From: Clostridium sp.
GTDB taxonomy: Bacteria; Bacillota; Clostridia; Clostridiales; Clostridiaceae
Length of the DNA stretch: 10,747 nucleotides
NCBI GenBank assembly: GCA_003539755.1
Contig: DPOH01000177.1
Location: forward strand, 1-10,747
Reading direction: 5' to 3'
The notes under the pieces were generated by a model. It did no database searches and had not been told where the DNA came from. It saw only the letters and a list, made by a program, of their open reading frames with translations. Both the position numbers and the translations under genes were made by a program. Positions within the stretch are counted from its first letter, which is position 1. Every line of letters begins with the position of its first letter. Shown here in pieces: positions 7,419 through 10,747 of this stretch.

Positions 7419-8438
7419 TTAATTATTACCTTCTGTAGCATCATATATTTTTAAATTTTGACTTGCACTACCTCTAAAAACTTCTTTTTCGTTTTTATTT
7501 ATTATTACAGATATATCATATAAGTTACCTATATTGCTTGCTGTCTCAAATGATAGCCTGTTATTATATACTTTACACCCACCTTTTTTTGTATCTACTA
7601 CAATGTCTGCATCTTCAATTTCTCCTGAATCATTTTCCACATATACGCGTGTTTCAAGAAGATTAGATTTCTGAATACATAAATTTAAATCTTTATCATC
7701 ATTATTCCTAATAATTATTCTAAATTGTGGATTACTAACTTCTTTTTCACCTTCAAAGTTAAAATCATAATTTGAGAAATCTAAGTTAAACCTTATTGGC
7801 TCATTGTTGAAAAACTCTTTTTCATACTTTCCTTTTTCTATATTTTCCTTATTAACATAAACTTTTTTTGAAGTTCTACCCTTTTCAACGTCTACATCAA
7901 TTTCAAAATAATTATATTCACCATCTTTCTTTACCATTAACTCATCTGATTCTTTATTATCTATTTTTATATTTGCATTTCTTCCACTTCCATTTACTTG
8001 AAGGGTATATATATTTGCTACAGTACTTGATACTTGTTTCTGTCCTGCTCCTATTCCAGATTCATTTCTTGTGATGGTTATATCTGCAATATATCCAGTT
8101 AAATTATCAATACTATTTGAATCAAAATTCTTTAACTCGTATTGCCCACTATAACTATTACTGTTAGAATTTTCAGAAAGTTCTATGCCATCAAAAATAA
8201 TCTTATAACCAGAATTTCTATCACCACTCAAAGTTTTTGATATATCTGCTGATTTAAGCTTTTCAATAATTTGCTGTCCATAATATGAAGCTAACTGTCT
8301 TTCTCCTGATTTTTTATTCATTTTCATTAATGTAATAATCATAGTATATGAAACCCCAATTAACATAGCTCCTAATGTCAGACTTATCACAACTTCCACC
8401 AAAGTAAAACCTTGATTTTTTCTAGAACTATTTTTCAT
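7419..8438 (-). CDS. Type IV pseudopilin with GFTLVE signal and extra C-terminal beta domain
   Basis: This 339-residue prepilin has the leader MKNSSRKNQG, cleavage predicted after G10, and a mature start FTLVE with Glu+5 (E15). Its hydrophobic helix covers about 11-38, followed by an amphipathic helix to about 65. The next region (70-150) is beta-rich with TITRNESG, like the core of PilV/PilW-type minor pilins. A further domain (about 165-335) seems to be an Ig-like beta sandwich, with strands FRIIIRNNDDKDLNLCI (239-255) and ETRVYVEND (262-270). Cys254 and Cys288 could pair. The ATG has AGGTGG only 4 nt upstream, overlapping the pilO stop codon, so translation is probably coupled to pilO. It lies directly between pilO and the large pseudopilin, suggesting it is the first minor pilin of the tip set. 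I cannot give it a specific Pil letter. Confidence 0.87.
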   Translation of the reverse strand: MKNSSRKNQGFTLVEVVISLTLGAMLIGVSYTMIITLMKMNKKSGERQLASYYGQQIIEKLKSADISKTLSGDRNSGYKIIFDGIELSENSNSNSYSGQYELKNFDSNSIDNLTGYIADITITRNESGIGAGQKQVSSTVANIYTLQVNGSGRNANIKIDNKESDELMVKKDGEYNYFEIDVDVEKGRTSKKVYVNKENIEKGKYEKEFFNNEPIRFNLDFSNYDFNFEGEKEVSNPQFRIIIRNNDDKDLNLCIQKSNLLETRVYVENDSGEIEDADIVVDTKKGGCKVYNNRLSFETASNIGNLYDISVIINKNEKEVFRGSASQNLKIYDATEGNN

Positions 8439-8446
8439 AATTCCAC

Positions 8447-9691
8447 CTACTTTTTATTTATGCTTATATTACTTCCATCACCATCTATAGTGACTCTAGG
8501 ATTTTTGCTGTCATCTCCATTTATATTAATTTTTAAAAGCTTGTCCGTATTATTTGTAATTTTTAAAATTAATCCTGATTTATCATCAGAATTTACTCTT
8601 GAATCACTTAATATATCAATTACTATATTCTCTGATATAGGTGCAAATTTCTTGCCTTTACCCTTATAATCAAGTGGATAACTTCCGTTTGCCGTCTTAT
8701 ATTTATAGTAATAGTTATCACCATCTTGGCTTAAAATAAATTCAGCATTCTCATCTTTATTGCTTTCTGCATAAACATAACTATTTCTCAATGAATCATT
8801 ACTCTTTCCAATAATTACAGTTGGCAATACTGATGTATCAGAGTTAACCGATATTTTAAAATCACTCGTAATACTTCTATCAGAATTTATATTTCCTGCT
8901 GACCCTGCTGAAAATGGAATATTTTTGCCATATGTATTATTAAGTTCCCAATTTAGATATTCTTCAAGATCATTATTTAGTTTAGGAACTGCATAGAATT
9001 CTAAGTTCATAGTACCAGTAACATTATCAAGTGTTTTCTGAGCAATATTTATATCGGTAACCACTATTTTTCTATTATATTCAGAAAGTGAATTTAAAAA
9101 ATTACTTAATTGAGAATATTGCCCTTTAAAAGAAAGCTCACATTTAAACTGTTGAATGCTACTTTTATTCTCTGAATTTTTTTGTTCATTTGCATCTTGT
9201 TTGCTATTCTTATCAACTGCTTCATCTGTACTAGTTTTGTTATCACTTATTGATGTGCTTTCATTCTCTAATTGATTATATTGATTTACAATATCTGATA
9301 ATGAATCTTTCTTTAAATTAACTACTTTTTTATCAATACTTTCTACATTTTTCACTTCAATAGCATTAAATTTATATTGTCCTGTTAATCCACTATCCTT
9401 TAATAATTTATTTAATTCTAATATAATATGCTCTTGATTTATGACAGGATAAAACCTACTTGATATATCATCAGATTTAGAATTTAGTATTTTCTTTTCA
9501 CTTTTTCTATTCTCCATTTGATTAATTGTAGTTATAGCCCTATTATATTCATCTTCTATCTTGTCTCTTTCTATTTTCTTGGCTTCTATTTTTCTTGACT
9601 GTACTGAATACACTCCTTCATAGTATATAATCCCTATAACTAACATTCCAAGAATACAACTTAATACTTTTTCTTTTTTACTTAACTTCAT
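8447..9691 (-). CDS. pilO: PilO-like alignment protein with C-terminal extension
   Basis: This is an inner component of the pilus machine: a single-pass membrane protein that pairs with PilN and helps connect the cytoplasmic motor to the pilus. Residue numbers here count from the upstream ATG at 9703. A basic N-terminus precedes a membrane helix (about 13-30) and a coiled coil (33-75). Two ferredoxin-like halves follow (about 84-118 and 184-240, including the strand QFKCELSFKGQYSQL), separated by a Ser/Asn/Lys/Asp-rich linker (about 143-183). Typical PilO proteins are about 200 residues; here about 170 extra residues (245-418) form a beta-rich domain ending in SGLILKITNNTDKLLKI and a Gly/Asp-rich tail. 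I prefer the ATG at 9691: AAAGG lies 12 nt upstream of it but directly abuts the ATG at 9703, which would add four residues (MLIR). The preferred start lies 1 nt after the pilN stop. The family call rests on layout and gene order. Confidence 0.78.
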   Translation of the reverse strand: MKLSKKEKVLSCILGMLVIGIIYYEGVYSVQSRKIEAKKIERDKIEDEYNRAITTINQMENRKSEKKILNSKSDDISSRFYPVINQEHIILELNKLLKDSGLTGQYKFNAIEVKNVESIDKKVVNLKKDSLSDIVNQYNQLENESTSISDNKTSTDEAVDKNSKQDANEQKNSENKSSIQQFKCELSFKGQYSQLSNFLNSLSEYNRKIVVTDINIAQKTLDNVTGTMNLEFYAVPKLNNDLEEYLNWELNNTYGKNIPFSAGSAGNINSDRSITSDFKISVNSDTSVLPTVIIGKSNDSLRNSYVYAESNKDENAEFILSQDGDNYYYKYKTANGSYPLDYKGKGKKFAPISENIVIDILSDSRVNSDDKSGLILKITNNTDKLLKININGDDSKNPRVTIDGDGSNISINKK

Positions 9692-9692
9692 T

Positions 9693-10250
9693 CTAATCAA
9701 CATCCTTTAATATGCATTTTATTTGGAATGAATATTCCCCCTTAACTGAATCGTTGCCATCTAATGATTCTACAAAAACATCTGACATATTATTCATCTG
9801 CTTTAAGTTATGTTGGAATTCAGCTACCGAATCATTATTACTTGATATCCCTTTAATATTTATCTCATTTGATTTCACTTCTATATTTTTAAAATATATT
9901 TCACTTGGAATCTTTTCGTTTATACTTATTAATAAATTATTTGATACATTATCTCTTGATTCTATATTTTCTGAAATTTCTCCTAACTTTTTAGTATATT
10001 TATTTAAAATATCTATTTCAGAATTTATCTTATTTGCTTCCTTCAATTCTGTTTGAATTGTACTATCATTAAGCTTTTCAGTATAATTATTTATTTCTCT
10101 ATTAAGCATAAAAATTCTTATAGTATTTACTCCTACACTTATTAATACAAAAGCTGAGAATACTATTAATGTAGCATACATATATTTAAGTATGTCATTT
10201 TTCTCTTTATCCTTTTCTTGATAAACGCTAAAAAAGTTAATATCATTCAT
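9693..10250 (-). CDS. pilN: PilN-like type IV pilus assembly protein
   Basis: This 185-residue bitopic membrane protein probably binds PilM through its short cytoplasmic N-terminus and PilO through its extracellular part. The PilM-binding motif of PilN is usually INLLP; here residues 4-7 read INFF, a loosened version at the correct place. The membrane helix covers about 24-45 (YATLIVFSAFVLISVGV). A coiled coil follows (about 50-97), then a ferredoxin-like domain (about 103-182) with strands IYFKNIEVK, EINIKGIS and YSFQIKCIL. Length and order match the family. The ATG has AGGAG 9 nt upstream, in the 20-bp gap after pilM. The stop codon overlaps the region of the pilO start, implying coupled synthesis of the two partners. 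Confidence 0.87.
   Translation of the reverse strand: MNDINFFSVYQEKDKEKNDILKYMYATLIVFSAFVLISVGVNTIRIFMLNREINNYTEKLNDSTIQTELKEANKINSEIDILNKYTKKLGEISENIESRDNVSNNLLISINEKIPSEIYFKNIEVKSNEINIKGISSNNDSVAEFQHNLKQMNNMSDVFVESLDGNDSVKGEYSFQIKCILKDVD
9704..9708 (-). promoter_or_regulatory. Ribosome binding site for pilO, inside the end of pilN
   Basis: AAAGG on the minus strand lies 12 nt before the ATG at 9691-9689 and directly touches the ATG at 9703-9701. Spacing therefore favours the inner start, although 12 nt is longer than ideal and the match is weaker than at the neighbouring genes. Confidence 0.5.
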
Positions 10251-10270
10251 TTCAAACTTCTCCTCATACT

Positions 10271-10747
10271 TTATATTCTCATCATTGCTCCTGTTACGTT
10301 CATATAGTCATCTACATTATCACAATGCTCTTTATAATTTAATGTTATTTTAGGAATGCTCTTTATTCTTTCAGTATTTATGGAAAGTTTTTTTGTCATA
10401 TAATCACTTAGCCCTTTAATCTTAGCACTTCCTCCATAAATAAATATTTTACTTATCTCCTTATCTTTGTTCTTATTACTATAGAATTGAATTACCTTCT
10501 CTATTTTTTCTATCCAATCATCTATTTCATTAATAATTCCAATATTTGTACCTTCGATTTCGTCTTCTTTTAAACTTATATCTTTCATTTTATATTCTTC
10601 AAAGTTATTATCGTCAATAAAACCGTTAAGTAACTCATCTATGTATACTCCGCCAGCCTTAATTATTCTAGTAAATCTCAAAATTCCAGCATTATATATA
10701 TTCACATCTATGCTTTCTGCCCCCATATCAATAAATACCACTGAATC
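10271..10747 (-). CDS. pilM: PilM, actin-like pilus assembly ATPase (partial, C-terminal part)
   Basis: Only about the last 158 codons are in the window; the reading frame stays open to the right edge (the edge reads Asp-Ser-Val-Val-Phe), so the true start lies beyond base 10747. PilM belongs to the actin/FtsA fold family and acts in the cytoplasm, binding nucleotide and the N-terminus of PilN. The second phosphate-binding motif is visible as FIDMGAESIDVNIYNAG, followed by the family's ILRFTRIIKAGG. The adenosine-binding segment is KIFIYGGSAKIKGLSDYM, and the protein ends NVTGAMMRI, similar to the usual PilM end. Full PilM proteins are about 340-380 residues, so a bit under half is present. 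The stop lies 20 bp before pilN, in the standard pilM-N-O order. Confidence 0.87.
   Translation of the reverse strand, partial: DSVVFIDMGAESIDVNIYNAGILRFTRIIKAGGVYIDELLNGFIDDNNFEEYKMKDISLKEDEIEGTNIGIINEIDDWIEKIEKVIQFYSNKNKDKEISKIFIYGGSAKIKGLSDYMTKKLSINTERIKSIPKITLNYKEHCDNVDDYMNVTGAMMRI

Noticed and set aside
9701..9703. The outer ATG of pilO as the start codon
   Set aside because: The only RBS-like sequence touches it with no spacing, while the ATG at 9691 has 12 nt. I keep the outer start as a possible alternative only.
10739..10741. GTG near the right edge as the start of a short 156-residue gene
   Set aside because: The frame continues open to the window edge, and the sequence begins in the middle of the PilM fold at the second phosphate motif. 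It is an internal Val codon of a truncated pilM.
1..10747. CRISPR arrays, tRNA or rRNA genes, riboswitches
   Set aside because: I saw no regularly spaced direct repeats, no tRNA-like cloverleaf and no long intergenic leader; nearly all of the window is protein-coding.

Overview
The window looks like DNA from a low-GC Gram-positive bacterium, most likely Clostridium or a close relative. The coding sequence is very AT-rich, ribosome binding sites are strong and purine-rich, and the proteins are full of Lys, Asn, Ile and Asp. It also carries a type IV pilus assembly set (PilM, PilN, PilO) without pilP or secretin genes nearby, as expected for a cell with no outer membrane. The species cannot be fixed from the sequence alone.

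Layout. Bases 1-170 are extremely AT-rich (about 13% GC by hand count), with no gene I can support. Bases 171-1067 (+) encode an apparently intact IS982-family transposase. Bases 1068-1201 hold a large branched hairpin with T-runs on both sides; it probably terminates both the transposase and the convergent operon. From 10747 down to 1202 everything is one tightly packed minus-strand operon, in transcription order: pilM (3' part only, 10747-10271), pilN (10250-9693), pilO (9691-8447), a GFTLVE-type pseudopilin (8438-7419), an 803-residue PilX/GspK-like pseudopilin (7398-4987), a second GFTLVE-type pseudopilin (4970-4284) and a 1029-residue secreted von Willebrand factor A (vWA) protein (4291-1202). 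Gaps are 20 bp or less, or genes overlap, and I see no internal promoter or terminator.

How the genes fit together. PilM (cytoplasmic, actin-like) binds the N-terminus of PilN; PilN and PilO form the membrane alignment complex that links the pilus motor to the growing fibre. The three pseudopilins plus the secreted vWA protein resemble in composition the Gram-negative minor-pilin/PilY1 set (FimU-PilV-PilW-PilX-PilY1), which primes pilus assembly and sits at the tip. My main inference is that this operon encodes a pilus with a large adhesive, possibly Ca/Mg-dependent, tip complex in a monoderm. The least ordinary parts are a probable second, degenerate vWA domain in the tip protein, an unusually large pseudopilin lacking Glu+5, and a PilO about twice the usual length with an added beta-rich C-terminal domain. 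The ATPase, platform protein, prepilin peptidase and major pilin are not in the window and are presumably encoded upstream (beyond base 10747) or elsewhere.
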